Positions 1-11,775 are shown, counted from the first letter of the stretch. The stretch is DNA of 64,000 nucleotides from Saturnia japonica (GCA_033032175.1 CM065312.1:1860001-1924000); one strand, 5' to 3'. A program made the numbers and translations. Notes: a model not told the origin generated them from the letters alone.

Positions 1-2150
1 AGCACACTGATAGCTTATAACCCGAATTTACACATAGGATACTTTTTATCCCGGTAAATGACATATTTTTCATTTCAGTCTGAACTCATTTCTGAAGCCC
101 TGGCTGACTGAACAGCTTGCAGAGGCAGAAGCTTGTAAATTAACAATCGAAATAAAGCTATAACACAATAAAATGATGGGAAAAATATACGAGAATAGTT
201 TTGGTAGTCTGCTGGAAGCAAAGTCTAGGTACTTACTTTGAAAAACTATTTTCCCGCACAAAATATTATATTGTACCTCCTCAAATGATTGTTACAAATG
301 AATGGACCATAGATAATGGATTAATTAGATTATATTATTCCCACTGGATCAGTAAAAGAGGTTGTAAAATGGATTAAAGTCTTTGATCACTGAAAAAATG
401 GCAACCGATTGGTTATTAATTTTCGTAATAAAAAAAAATTTAGAGATAATGATGTGTTTTAAGATATGAAATATAAAAACGTGTCTATTACCAGTTCGAG
501 AGAGTTCTGTTTTCTATAATTAATGTCCTCGCTACTTTTTTGCATTAAAAAAATTATAACGAAAATAATATTAAAAGTGAAGCACCTGACATCGGCTGTG
601 TAACTACGAGAAGCGGTGATAAAAAAACGCATCGACCGTTATGAATTACAAACTAATGACTCCTTCGATTCGTAAAAAAATAAATACACGCGCGGAGGTT
701 GCTTTTCAATTTTGTAGTCGCCACATGTCGACGGTGACTTGCGGATTTTGGAACGAAAGAACGTTAGTCTCCCATCCACTGTGACTGTTTACTTTTATTT
801 TAATTTTATACAATATTGAATAAGTTTGACATATATTTATTTGAATTCGTTTATTTTTCCTTTTAAACGGCGATTCGATAATTTGATGAGAATTGAGAGT
901 GAAATTTCAAGGATGCGTCACGTTTAGGTACATTTCGTTACATGAGGAGACGTAAGATATAACGTAGAGAGAAGTAGAAAGAGAATGTTTCACTTTTAGT
1001 ACGTGTTACGTTTTGTTTTTTTTAATACTATACATTTATAAATCAATTTGTAAGAATTATTTCGTTTCAGTTTAATATGACGTAATGGTTGCGTTTAATG
1101 AAGTAAGTATTATATAAATACGGTATATATCGAAATAATTTGTTTACAATGGTGGTTCACACACTAATAGTATCCATAAACACATATACAACATAACTTA
1201 TACTTACTCTCTCACCGTTGACACACTCCTACATCAAAGTGTTACATTGCCAAAGTCATAGGCTCTTGATTAATTATGATTAGGCTAAATTATTAGATAC
1301 ATTTTGATTGTAATATGTCTATATACGTAAATTATAACATATTACTTGATTCTTCACCAATAACAGGCAGATCATACTGCAGTTTGCTTATTGTTGTTAT
1401 TTACTTATTTTCATAAAATATAAAGATATACATATTTGTTTCAAAAATTCAGGTCCGAGGAAACACTTTTTTGGGTATCTTTAGATTTGCTTACCAGATT
1501 GATGGTGAATCAATAATATTTTGAGATAAACATTAGGTACTTACCTACCAGTAGCACAACAAATTATTTAAAAATTGTAAATTTGATGTTACGCAAAACG
1601 TTTTTAAATTCACCATAAATATTTTAATTGTCAATAAAATAATTATAACTATTATTATATAAATTAAATAGAAACAAAGAGAGTAGATTTTATTGAAAGT
1701 TATATCCGTCCGAAGAGAGATCCGAGTTATTGCGATAAAACCTTCCGTATTAGCCATTCAAAGTTAATTCATTTATTCAATTATACTTGTGTATTATTCT
1801 TATATTAACCATGAAATAAGTTCAAAGTATAACGAGAAAACCCTTCAAGTTCTACTATCAATACAAGCCGGCAGACAGTTTATTATGGATGGAAGACTAC
1901 ATCGCTAAGCACTTACATCCGAAGGGTGGGCAGTGAGGCAGGGCTGTCAAAATAACCCAAACATATTAACCTACACTCATCCATTGCTTTTTAATTATAA
2001 ATTATATACATTTTGAGTATAGAAATTTAATTGAAAATTCCAAATGCCCTTCTAATTTTGAAGTTTTTCTTCTTTTTCTTCCTAACTTGGCAACTAATCC
2101 TCTTTAATGAAGACTATTACTGCTATTATCAAACGATTAATATTATAGTG
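1..2150. other. Unassigned AT-rich DNA
   Basis: No open frame of convincing quality and no repeat with a second copy in the window was seen. Two slightly GC-richer patches lie near 590-780 and 1860-1960. The short minus-strand frames here (63 and 70 residues) are hydrophobic or low-complexity and lack recognisable motifs, so they are treated as chance. Confidence 0.5.
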
Positions 2151-2154
2151 TCCT

Positions 2155-2310
2155 GTGATAATTTCGGTATTGTACCAAAATGGTGGCTACCTTGCTAGAA
2201 CTTTCTAGGGAGTTTTTTAGCACTTCATAATTCATAGTCCATGTTATTATTTCCAATGCATTTGACTTGTGCACTATAACCAAGCTTTTATATGGAAAAA
2301 TGCAACCTCT
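2155..2310. repeat. Dispersed repeat R6, copy 1
   Basis: The segment around 2180-2215 (ATGGTGG, then CTAGAACTTTCTAGGGAG) matches 35205-35245, and the following stretch with a 'cacttgtgcactataaccaa'-like block matches 35290-35310 and 35640-35655. In both places the repeat is followed, after several hundred bases, by repeat R3, so R6 and R3 are probably two parts of one longer element. The family is not identified. Confidence 0.5.
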
Positions 2311-2569
2311 TTACACGATATAAGGTAAAATAATAGAAATTTAAGAATAAAAAACAAGTTCATGTCAGAAAATCTATTTTTTTATTTTACAATTCTTTGG
2401 GTGTGTTTAGTAGGGAGTAACGTTGAAAGCTGCGCGCGCATCTTGTGACGGAAGTGCTATATTATGAAATTAGCCACCAATAATGTGATTTCATTTTACT
2501 AACTTGTATTTTGTTTAATTTTGCAAAAATAATTTATAAACCGTGAATTTATTTAAAAAAAAGTTAACA

Positions 2570-3060
2570 AGACAATTTTTAGTAAAAAAGAAAACCAACT
2601 TCGATGATTTTGAGGATTTTCCTGGTGTATCTTAGAAGCCGAAGGTTCAATGCCAATGGAATTAAAATGGGATCACCCTTCATTCAAATCGGTTCATAAA
2701 CAAAGAAGTTATTTGAACATCCATAAAAAAAGTACATAGGTACTTACTTACGGCCGTTTTCAATAATATATCTGAGTTTACTATCGCCGATTAGTACATA
2801 TTTGTAATAAGTACTATCTATAACTTAATACAGATATCAATTTCCCTCTTATCTATTCAAGCTATAGGATATAGATATATATTATTTAGATACGAAAAAC
2901 TATCCATTGATAGGTTATTGATTAAAAAGTAAGGACAAAAGGTTATAGTTGTCTATCTTTAGTAACTGAAACAACGGATGGATAAGTTATTGAAAACGGC
3001 TGTTATACAATCGAATGAAGCAATCTCCGTTTTTTGTTGAAATAGAAGTTAAACTAGAGT
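2570..3060 (-). repeat. Dispersed repeat R3, copy 1, split by an insertion at 2751-3002
   Basis: The left part (2570-2750) begins with an AAAACCAACTTC block and contains a GGTTCATAAACAAAG segment and a CATCCATAAAAAAA block shared with copies at 26325-26545, 35940-36050, 42385-42640 and 52860-53035. After the insertion the repeat resumes at about 3003 with TACAATCGAATG followed by a CCGTTTTTT block, just as the uninterrupted copy at 42585-42640 continues. This kind of repeat is very common in lepidopteran genomes. Its class is uncertain (a LINE or other element tail is possible). Confidence 0.6.
2751..3002. mobile_element. PIF/Harbinger-like MITE, 252 bp
   Basis: The ends are inverted repeats: the left begins CGGCCGTTTTCAATAA and the reverse complement of the right end begins CAGCCGTTTTCAATAA, one mismatch in 16. 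The element is flanked by TTA on both sides (2748-2750 and 3003-3005). A 3-bp TWA duplication with G/C-rich termini is the signature of the PIF/Harbinger group. It carries no coding capacity. Insertion is supported independently because the surrounding R3 repeat is interrupted exactly here. Confidence 0.75.
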
Positions 3061-4190
3061 AAGTGCCTACATATAGGTATCTAACCATTATTCGTAAACA
3101 ACTTTCTCAAAAGTCATTATAGAAGATAAAAAAAAATGTTTATTATGCCGAACGCTATTAATAGGTAAATTTAACAACTCCGTTTTGCACCAGCTGTCTA
3201 TTGTAAGATGAATTGCGCACTGGATAAAATTTATTATCCATGTTTGAATATTTATGGTCTTTGCTTTGTGTTGATGCGTGGAAAAAGTCGTTTGAATTAT
3301 GTGATCAACACTTGCAAATGATTGCATAAATTTAATGATTTTACTTCGTGTTTTTGTAGATCGATGTATTTTTATGTACTTCTTACACAAGATGCGCTAT
3401 TTCCCATAGAATAAAAGAAGATTTGTTTTGTATAATGTTTTTCACTTTAGTATCTTTTTGATGAAGTCTAATCTTAAAACTTAACGCATACAAAAATTAA
3501 GTAACTAAATACTTAATTTACCAAGTGTTACTTAGTATATTGTAGTTACTAGTAAAAATAGTTCAGAAAAAAATGAAATTACGAAAAACTAAAAATATTT
3601 GAAGATAGTTTGTCGTGAATGACCTTAGTCGAGCCTACTAGATTACTCTGGGTCAGATGAAAAGGTAATAAACATACAAACAGATGGAGTTGTGTACTTT
3701 TGTATTTATAAAGATAAATAAGAATACATAATATGTAAACGAGTAAAGAGTTAAATATCACGTAACTTTTTCCGCAAGAAACTGTAAACTTGAGAGAAAA
3801 CTGGTTGAAATGAAGATCAACCAACATGTTTTCTTATTAAAATATGGCTAAATCTTAATCCCATATACAATAATATTTATCGCGGTTATATACATATATG
3901 CGAAGGCTACAAATTAGCACAGTAGCCCTTTTGTTCTGCCGCCAGCGGTCAGCATGAGCACATAATTTTACTGAAAATCACATGGACATGTTGGTTCCTG
4001 CTGTCACTCTTGAGACCACTGATGAGTGCCCGTGGACTGAATTAGAATTAATATTCCTTTACGAATTTTATTAATTCCTATTTAATTATTATATAATTTA
4101 CGTTATTGCACTCTGCTTTAAATAGTATTCATAAAGAAAAAATTAAAATTGTTTTACACTATACACTAAAATACGAATTTTGGAAAAATC
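3061..4190. other. Unassigned AT-rich DNA
   Basis: A 100-residue minus-strand frame at 3088-3390 and an 82-residue frame at 3579-3827 lie here. Neither shows a motif, a signal peptide or a repeated domain, and their base composition equals that of the flanks. They are most likely chance frames. No repeat with another copy in the window was found. Confidence 0.4.
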
Positions 4191-4194
4191 TCAA

Positions 4195-4290
4195 GTAAGA
4201 TGGGGGTCGAGCCAAATCTCACGAAAAGTCAAAAAATAGGAAGGGCGAAAAGTCGTTAAAATCGCCTCACGAAATTTATGGACGCCCCAT
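4195..4290. repeat. Possible transposon remnant
   Basis: A purine-rich block reading TCACGAAAAGTCAAAAAATA, followed by CGCCTCACGAAATTTATGGA, resembles a dispersed repeat I know from lepidopteran genomes. No second copy exists in the window, so this rests on memory of the family only. Confidence 0.3.
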
Positions 4291-4865
4291 AGCATACATA
4301 TATAATATGTAAATATGTAGTCTATAACTATATTATTATTACTTCGTCCACATTTCAATATAGTTAACTATATTGTACCACATTATATTATTTCTAACTA
4401 AAGGTTAATAATATTTTAAATCTCTAATAATAAATCCGTAGTTCTGTCTGTACGTACACATTTTTTCCAATTTTTTCATCCAATAGCTATCCTATATCAC
4501 GAATCACGATCACGAATATATCCATTTGTCTCTCTGTCTGTTTGTATATCCGGATTTATCTCAAAAAACTGCTTGATCGATTCTTATAAAATTTTAAAAA
4601 TGGGAAGCTTACGTCATTAGGCAAATGATAGGCTATATAGAGTTTCTAATGATATTTAAAACTTAACTATAAAAACCGTAAAAAATATATATATTCCTAA
4701 CCGATTTTGACGAAATTTTGTAACGAGAAGTAGGTACCTGTTTATCATTCCTCAATTTATAAGGTATATAAATTGTCAACAAAATTTTTAAAAATTAAAT
4801 TACAGCATGTAAACAATAACTACGTAGGTAAAAAGGGCACCGCGGAACCGCGAAGGCTCCGATAG

Positions 4866-5419
4866 TCTATATAGGTACATATATACAATCAATAAAATTG
4901 AAATGTCTATTTTTGTTGTCAAAATAACAGCTTTCTATCTGCTAAATATGTATATGAAAGTACAACTATAGGGTAGGTACCTATACGAAAAAAATATTTT
5001 ATAATTTTTGAGTGTCTGTCTATTTTTTCCGGGTATTCTCCGAAACGGTTAGACCGATCTTGATAGAACTTTAAGAAGTAGTTTAGGCTAATTTTATTTT
5101 ATAAAACGAATTAGGGTTCCGCGCAAATAGAAAAAAACTGGTAAGTAATAGTGAATCAATTCGGGAGCTTCAATAGCTTACGCCGCACCGCGCTGAGTAA
5201 GCCTATGAAATATATTAAATTAATATACTACATAATTGTAGATTTTAAAAGGATCTACAAAAAAATTACTATCAACATATTATGTCCATCTTCTAAGGAT
5301 CAGTCACAATAAGCATCTTTGTCTTAAAAATAACCGGGAGCGAGGGTAGCACGATTCGCGCGTGAGTCCGATCGACGGCATTCTGTAGTCCATGCGAGCG
5401 CAGCCGCGGGCACAACTAG
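4866..5419 (+). mobile_element. Non-autonomous Helitron, family B, copy 1
   Basis: The 5' end reads TCTATATAGG, and the 3' end is a GC-rich terminus (GAGCGCAGCCGCGGGCACAA) closing in CTAG and followed by T. Helitrons start with TC, end in CTRR and insert between A and T without target duplication. The base before the 5' TC here is G, so the 5' boundary is less sure. The interior, including CCGAAACGGTTAGACCGATC and the AGTAAGCC block near 5205, matches the oppositely oriented copy at 8808-9137. No transposase is encoded. Confidence 0.65.
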
Positions 5420-5735
5420 TAATTAATAATAACTCATTAATATGTTATCATAAAGAAGAAACCTTCATAAGTGCTCTTGAAAGAAAAATACTAATGGGAA
5501 ATATTTGTTATTAAAAAGCAATTATAATGTTACCTTACATATAAAAGTTTTATTAATATTTTTTGTGAGATATCTGTTAATACGAACCCAACCCTTTGTA
5601 TTCCATTATATTGTATCAAAAAAGGACAAAGCTGGTCCTCGTGCAAAAGATTCTTATCGATAAATATTTAGTTTTTTTTAGCAATTTTCGATGTTTTTGC
5701 TTTTGAAGATTGAGGGGTTGAGTTGTATATTAATA

Positions 5736-5940
5736 CTAGCTGTGCCCCACGGTTTCACCCTTGTTAATTTTATCCGACAAACACCGCGACGCCAACGCAC
5801 CCATGTAGTCTATCTTAATATTGTTCTTCCCGCAAGTATAAACTATTTTCGTTTTTCATTATCTCTTAAACTATGCGTCCAAATATCATACTAAAAAGAG
5901 CAAAATTTAACTTCATAAAATTGCCTTTATTATGAAGTAA
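5736..5940 (-). mobile_element. Helitron 3' end, family D, copy 1
   Basis: On the plus strand CTAG at 5736-5739 is followed by CTGTGCCCCACGGTTTCACC, the reverse complement of a common insect Helitron 3' terminus. It is preceded by A, the complement of the T that should follow the terminus. A second copy with nearly the same end lies at 16720-16938. The 5' boundary is not visible and is estimated. The 67-residue frame at 5691-5894 overlaps this end and is not a gene. Confidence 0.6.
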
Positions 5941-6024
5941 CTTTTGTTCGTAAGAATTAATATGTCATGTATGTCACAAAATACCTATTATGGCTTATGT
6001 TGAAATAGGTATATGCTATAGCTA

Positions 6025-7090
6025 ATCGCGGCCCTGCTGTTTCACGGGTCGCATTAGGAGCCTCCTCCTGGTGCCAGCGTAACAATAGATGGGGTGAGGG
6101 TCAGGGTCGAGGCTCAGATAAAATATCTTGGCCTCACCTTTGACGAGCGGTGGCAGTTCGAGTCGCACTTCCGTGGGCTCGGACTGCGGATAGTTGGGGC
6201 TACGGTGGCACTCGGCAGGCCCCTCCCGAATTCAGGGGGCAAGGCGCGAGCTGCCGCCGTTTTATGCGGGGGTCGTCAGGAGCATGTCCGTCTACGGGGC
6301 ACCGGTTTGGGTGACCGCTCTTAGCACCAACAATGAATGTGTGATGCGCGCTGCGCAGCGTGTCATGTCGGTCGGAGTCCGCGAGGGCGGCTTTTGTTCT
6401 TGCCGGTTCCCCGTCGAGGGAGCTGGAGGCGGAGGTGCTCGCCGCAGTATATGAGTTTACGGCGGCGAGGAAGAAAAGCGGGGAGCCCCCGGCTCCCACA
6501 TAGATTGGCTTTATCAGGCAGAGGGCGCAGGAAGAGGCGTTGAGCGGAGGACCTGGTGAACGTGCGCTATGGACGATACACACTAGACGCCGTCCGCCCG
6601 GTCCTCAAAAGGTGGACAAGCAGGGAGCATGAATCCCTGGAGTTTAGGCTTGTGCAGGTGCTATCCGGACATGGCTGTTTCGTGTGGTATCTGCATGGAA
6701 TAGCCCGCAGGCAGCCCACCACCGCGTGTCACGAGTGCGGTGCTGTGGAAGATACGGCGCGGCGCAGCAACTCTCCCTGAGTGTGCTGCGCCGCGCCCTG
6801 GACGCGGAGGTAGGAGGGGACCTCTCACTGCCGAATGTGGTGAGAGCCATGCTCGTGAGTTAGGACGTCATCTCTGAGAAGGAGGCCGCGGAGAGGGTAC
6901 GCGAGGAGGATCCCCTGAGCGGCTCTCTCCACCAAAGACGAATGTGTGGCAGGAGGGGGCGATTTATTCGTCAACTCCTGCCACCCTAGCCGAACCTAGG
7001 GAGATGGGTCGGGGGGCCCGTTTTCCGTTGCACAGGTTCGGCAGACGGAGGAGTCAGCTAGGGTGTGCTGCGCTCGCTAGCTGACTTTTG
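6025..7090 (+). pseudogene. R1-clade-like non-LTR retrotransposon, C-terminal remnant
   Basis: This is a GC-rich block in AT-rich surroundings. Plus-strand translation gives an RT-thumb-like segment (QIKYLGLTFDERWQFESHF, about 6112-6170), then YAGVVRSMSVYGAPVWVTAL (about 6265-6325), then LEAEVLAAVYEFTAARKKSG (about 6423-6483), then VRPVLKRWTSREHES and VQVLSGHGCF (6592-6690), and finally CHECGAVEDTA, the start of a C-terminal zinc knuckle. These are hallmarks of R1-type elements. The segments lie in frames 1, 2, 3 and 1 in turn, so at least three frameshifts have accumulated and the copy is dead. The N-terminal endonuclease and the catalytic RT palm are absent. The minus-strand frames here are shadows. 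Clade assignment is from remembered family features. Confidence 0.75.
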
Positions 7091-7427
7091 TTTAGATAAA
7101 CTAAGGACCAATAGAACATTGTATTTCCGTATCATTAACGATTACGCCAGTGCACGCGGATAAAGCAGTTCGGGAAGGCCTCGACTTCCGACTTACGTAA
7201 CAAAAAATCAATATTTAAGCCTATTTGATAGTTGTAACTTAATATTAGATAGCCTATACTATTCCTCGTGAGTCTGGCTATCACATATATAAAGAATTTT
7301 TCGAATACGACTGGTAGTTCCAGAGATTGGCGTATTTAAACAAACAAAAAAACTCTTCAGCTTTATTTCATTAGCTTAAAAATCGGCTGATGGTCATGCG
7401 ATCCGTATAATTCAAGAGCAGCAGTGA

Positions 7428-7675
7428 CCGTCATACCCGTATCCCCGAAAGGTTAGACAAAGGTGTACTAATGTACACACACTTTTTACCGGGTATGTTT
7501 TTAGGTCGCTATAATAGGGGGCGAGCGTATTGCCGTTAATCGCACACAAAGTAAAACTCTGAGCTGATATTGAGAGTTTTATAGAAAAACTCATTAACAC
7601 TTTGGTCGACTTGGGAATCGAACCCAGGAACTCGAGCATAACAGTCGCGCTTACGACCACTATATTGCCTGTTGT
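7428..7675 (-). mobile_element. tRNA-derived SINE, family S2, copy 1
   Basis: On the minus strand a pol III B box (GGTTCGATTC, plus-strand complement at 7615-7624) follows an A-box-like region near 7650-7665. The body matches 58895-59100, also minus: the plus strand shares an AGGTGTACTAATGTAC block, a GCACAAAG block, and an ATAGAAAAA block before the B box. The 82-residue frame at 7412-7660 is simply this SINE. Confidence 0.7.
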
Positions 7676-8261
7676 GGTGATAACCCGACATAGTGACTCT
7701 TTTAGTTTGATGCGTTACGGAATCAGCTTGTCAGTATAATAACGTTGACCAGCAATGGATTTAAGTTCTTTCGGTGGTCGCCATTCTTTTTGGGTTATAC
7801 TTTGCTAACTAACATCACTTTAACGTGATACTCTACAAAAAACGTTATTATCCAGCAAATAATCCCAAGTTGGATTCTTTTACGTGTCAATAAATATACA
7901 CTCTTAAAAACCACGGTTCACGTGCGAGTGGTTCCTATAGGGTGCTTGCCTACGTCACGCATCGACGGGCAAAAAAGCCCATTTATCCCCCCACAATGTA
8001 TACAGACGCCATTGAGATTTTTACGCTACTTTGATTCCATTGAGATTATCTGTTCACGGGATTTTGAATTTTGAGATATCGTGTTACGGTTTGCATGAGC
8101 TGGTATTTTGTGAATGAATCGGTTTCGTATTATATCTTCACGATGATGATTTTATAAAGTGGACGGCGATATTGAAATTTGTTTTGTTTTTTGAAGTGAA
8201 AACCTTATGGGTTCATGTGACCTTGGCTTCACCGATGACCTCGACATGCTCGTGACGTATT
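7676..8261. other. Unassigned DNA
   Basis: No coding frame or repeat with another copy was seen. A GC-richer patch at 8160-8280, just before repeat R7, contains TGTGACCTTGGC and TCGTGACG motifs but no interpretable feature. Confidence 0.4.
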
Positions 8262-8490
8262 GCACACCGTCAGACTAGCGACGCATAGTATACAAATAGT
8301 ACACTAATATATTATATATTCTCGACTGTATCATATGCGTGTTTGACATTTTGTATGTGTAAAGTCCTGTCATTTTGCGTCACCGACATGCTCTGCAATA
8401 ATTTAGACTATAATTAATTAAAAAATTCAGAATTGATATTGCCCTTCTGTCGGCAGTCCTTATGACTGCTTTTGTTTTTTTTTTTGGATT
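8262..8490 (+). repeat. Dispersed repeat R7, copy 1, ending in hairpin plus T run
   Basis: It shares the blocks CTCGACTGTATCATATGC, CTCTGCAATAAT and CTTCTGTCGGCAGTCCTTAT with 46356-46590 in the same orientation. The shared region ends in a stem-loop (GGCAGTC, loop CTTAT, GACTGCT at 8452-8470) followed by a long run of T. The family is not recognised. The arrangement recalls a pol III terminator context, but no A or B box was found upstream. Confidence 0.6.
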
Positions 8491-8807
8491 AAATAGCACT
8501 CATGACGTAGAGTGAGAATTAAATAACTAACAAAATCAGATTTGAAACGCTAAAAAAAAATACTGTCAGTGTTTTATATGTTCTGCCTACACTAATACAA
8601 TATTTATTTTTTGAGTCTGATTTGTCCCAGTAACCATAAAACACGTCACTCTCCATTTATGTATGTCAAAAAGTTTAAAATATTTTATCTAATTTTTCTA
8701 TTTCTGATGTTTTCAAATTTAAATGCAGTTACCTGATTTATTTTTTCGTAGGTCTTTTTAATAATTACAATTATGTAGTACATTAATGTGATATAGGTAT
8801 CTCTGAT

Positions 8808-9137
8808 GGTTTACTCAGCGTAAGCCATTTAAGCGCTCGAATTGATTCGCCCATTACTATTTTCTTATTAGTTTATTTTATTTGCGAGAAGACTAATTAT
8901 TTTCCTAAAATAAAAGTAGCCTAAGATACTCCTTATAATATCAGCTATCTGCCAATGAAAGTTCCGCCAAAATCGGTCGAACAGTTTCGGAGGTTATCCG
9001 GATTGAACGGAAAGACAAAAATGTAAAAAATTGGATTTTTATTACAGGTACCATATATACTTTCTTCAGCATTTAGTAAAAAGCTGGTATTTTGACTTTA
9101 CGAACAGACACTTGAATTATATTCATTTGTATAGATT
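8808..9137 (-). mobile_element. Non-autonomous Helitron, family B, copy 2 (3' end lost)
   Basis: Its reverse complement begins TCTATACAAATGAATATAAT and runs through a CCGAAACTGTTCGACCGATT block to a GGCTTACGCTGAGTAAACC block, the same order as the copy at 4866-5419. The GC-rich CTAG terminus found there is missing here, so this copy is truncated at its 3' end. Confidence 0.6.
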
Positions 9138-9414
9138 CCTTTTGTCTTATAAAGCTAGGTGTTTATTAGATTCTTAATACAATAATTCAACCTTGTCTAT
9201 ACAATTATAAGCTATCCTAATGAGAAAATATGACTATGAAGATATTACAGACTACAGCATATATTTTTAAAATCCAATTTTCCAAATCCAGACATCTCGC
9301 CCAAACAGTTAAATGATAGTAAACGTTAAATCAGTGTACAATCAACTCATCCTGTTGTCAAAGTATGTTTGAAGACCCTCGATGTCAAATAAACAGCTTG
9401 TGTAGCTCGCTCTC

Positions 9415-9600
9415 AGTAATCTCCAAGTTCAATTAGATCGAACGAGGGGGCGTCGCGCGCGATTGTACGCCGTACGTCAAACTTACGTCAAAGCGGACGA
9501 ATTAAAATAAATGACACGCGCTATCTCCCGGCGACCAATCACGACGAGTCGCAGGCGCATTCGGCCGGTCGCTTAGTGACAACCGCTAAGCGAGGATTGT
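9415..9600. promoter_or_regulatory. CpG-rich patch with two CRE-like sites and a CCAAT box
   Basis: A CpG-rich segment stands out from AT-rich flanks. It has two TACGTCA sites 11 bp apart (9473-9479 and 9484-9490), each matching the CREB/ATF half-consensus, and a CCAAT box at 9535-9539. It could be a promoter or enhancer of a gene whose exons I cannot see, or a GC-rich transposon piece with no second copy here. Confidence 0.3.
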
Positions 9601-9659
9601 ACTATTATTTATTTTTATTTAATAATAAATATTTAATTATTTCTTGTTATTTTTGTTCT

Positions 9660-9848
9660 TTATAGGTTTAGCCTGTGAACACAATATCACGTAATGTTAT
9701 GTGACGATGTGACTCAAGATGGTAACAAGCTAAGCCTAGTAAGAGTCTGACTCTGAAATCCACTTAAAGGTGTTTAGCGACAAGGTTTTAACTTGAGGGC
9801 GGTAGGTAAGCAGGCTGGCCTTAGGAAATACCCTATGCTGTTTTCCTC
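9660..9848 (-). mobile_element. tRNA-derived SINE, family S1, copy (head lost)
   Basis: On the minus strand it carries the S1 body: a GTAGGGTATTTCC block, CTTACC(T)GCCCTCAAG-type segment, CTAAACACCTTTAAGTGG, then AAGCTTGTTACCATCTTG and the GAT-TGTG tail. The tRNA-like head (A and B boxes) is absent. Confidence 0.6.
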
Positions 9849-11775
9849 ACTATATTTTCCGATAATACAATATAAATGAATGAACGATATTTGCTATTTA
9901 TCCAATCATTATCCACTTTTATCTATATTAATTTACTTTACAATTTATTTTTCAATTTTTTTAGCCGAGTCTATAGTATGGAATACTATAACAAGCATTT
10001 AAAAGGTAAAATTATGGTTAGTTGAATCTTAATGACTTATCAAATTGTATTAATTACATTACGTAATAACATATACCTAGTTAGTACCTTCAAATGTGAG
10101 AAATAATCGAAGGAAAGAAAACTCACTAAAAGATTTAAAAATTATAATGATATTGTTAGGGATTTTATAAATTCATTCATAATTGAATATCCACAACTAC
10201 CTTAATGCTTACCCTACTGTTTGGGCCAAATGAATTAAGGCACAGCGCATATTCACGCTGAGATAGTTTAGCTTGAATCGTCGTAACGTGAAGTACTCTT
10301 GTGTCCTGGTGTTGCTTGGTGCAAAGTACTACTTCGGAATCCGAAGAGACAGTCTTGCTGGATTGCTGGATCGATGGAACCTCTATCTTGAGGTGCTGGT
10401 CCGAGTGGACTTCCGGATCAGTTCCAGTTTGGTCAGAGAGGCGAGGTTCGGAGTTCGGTTTAGTCGCCCATGAATATTATATTCGTCTCCGGATATTTGA
10501 TACTTCTAACAATATCTTATATTATTTCTAACTTATTATTTATTACTTGTATTATTATTATACTATATTATTATTTTATTACGTAAATTATTACTTTATT
10601 GTAAACGCTTTTCCCACTATGCAGTAAGCCTTAAGTAAGTGTTGTCAGTTTAAAAAATTAAAACTCAATCTGTGGGCGTTCGCACTGTGAGCGCATCTCA
10701 ATCTGTCACTGTAAACATAGTTGTTGGAGCTTGGGGTTAAGGCTCCCGGTGCTTTGGCCGTAATTAGTTTGACCGGTACGACATTACTCGACAAATAAAT
10801 CTTATTGGGTAGTGAGGGAACATAAAGCTGTTTTCTATGTTTGTCTAGGTCATTGAGCTATAGTCGCTCCATTTCTTAGTTTTTATCGTATTTATAGGTT
10901 TAGAATAAAACCACAATTTCATATAAATTAAGTGAATATGTGGCCGATATTGGTAACACGTCAGGCATTGCGATTTTTTGATAGGATCTGAGTTTGTTTT
11001 GTAATAGCCTTTACATAATACAAATAACTGTCGCTTAATGTGATTGTACTGGCCAACAAGTTATAAAATGACTTCAAACATGGTTATATTGTTACATTTG
11101 ACGTCGCTATAATATTCGCTAATGTCAGTAATTTAATTTCACTAAAAAATTATGTATGTACTCAAAGTTAAAGTTCCTAATTTCTATCCTGTGGTTTTTA
11201 TCAATATCATCAACATAAATTATTATACCATTTCCATTTCTTTATTTTCTCGATGACAGCTCCTGTGAAAACTTGAACGAGTGTCTTTTTTACATTATGT
11301 ATGCATTCTTTTATAAAAATATGACGTTTACACACGTACAAAGTTATACCAGAGTCGGAGAAACTGATAGGGATGGAGCTATATCGATAAACGTAACACG
11401 ATAATAGACCCGATATTTTTTTACAAAATGTAAGAAACTAAACTACTAGCGGATACTTTTGTACAAATTATTAAGTAATATTATATTTTATTACAAGATG
11501 TTACACGTATTAATTCTTGATTGATAATGCGAACTTCTTCAAAATTTTCGAAGCTTTTGTAAAATAAGTAGGTATAGGTGGGTACTCGACAATGAAACGA
11601 AATAATTATAACGACAGGTATTTTTTATTTATTTATTTTAATCAAAATCTGATGAATCGTTACTGTCACTCGATATGCGATCGATATCATTACTTATTTG
11701 GTCACAACACTACAACTATCAAATTAGAACTGTCATCGAGAAAATATAGAAATGGAAATAGTATAATTAATACAT
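9849..11775. other. Mostly unassigned DNA
   Basis: A GC-richer segment at 10270-10480 carries two overlapping frames of 66 and 76 residues that have no recognisable domain. Another moderately GC-rich block lies at 10640-10790. These could be remnants of an old retroelement, but no reverse transcriptase, protease or long terminal repeat could be found, so they are left unnamed. Confidence 0.35.

Noticed and set aside
2200..2215. TTTCTAGGG at 2205 resembling a piggyBac terminus (CCCTAGAAAG)
   Set aside because: No TTAA target site and no partner inverted terminus; it recurs at 35237 as part of dispersed repeat R6.
10273..10531. Overlapping frames that could be a retroviral-type gag or LTR fragment
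   Set aside because: No protease, reverse transcriptase, primer-binding site or paired long terminal repeat could be identified.
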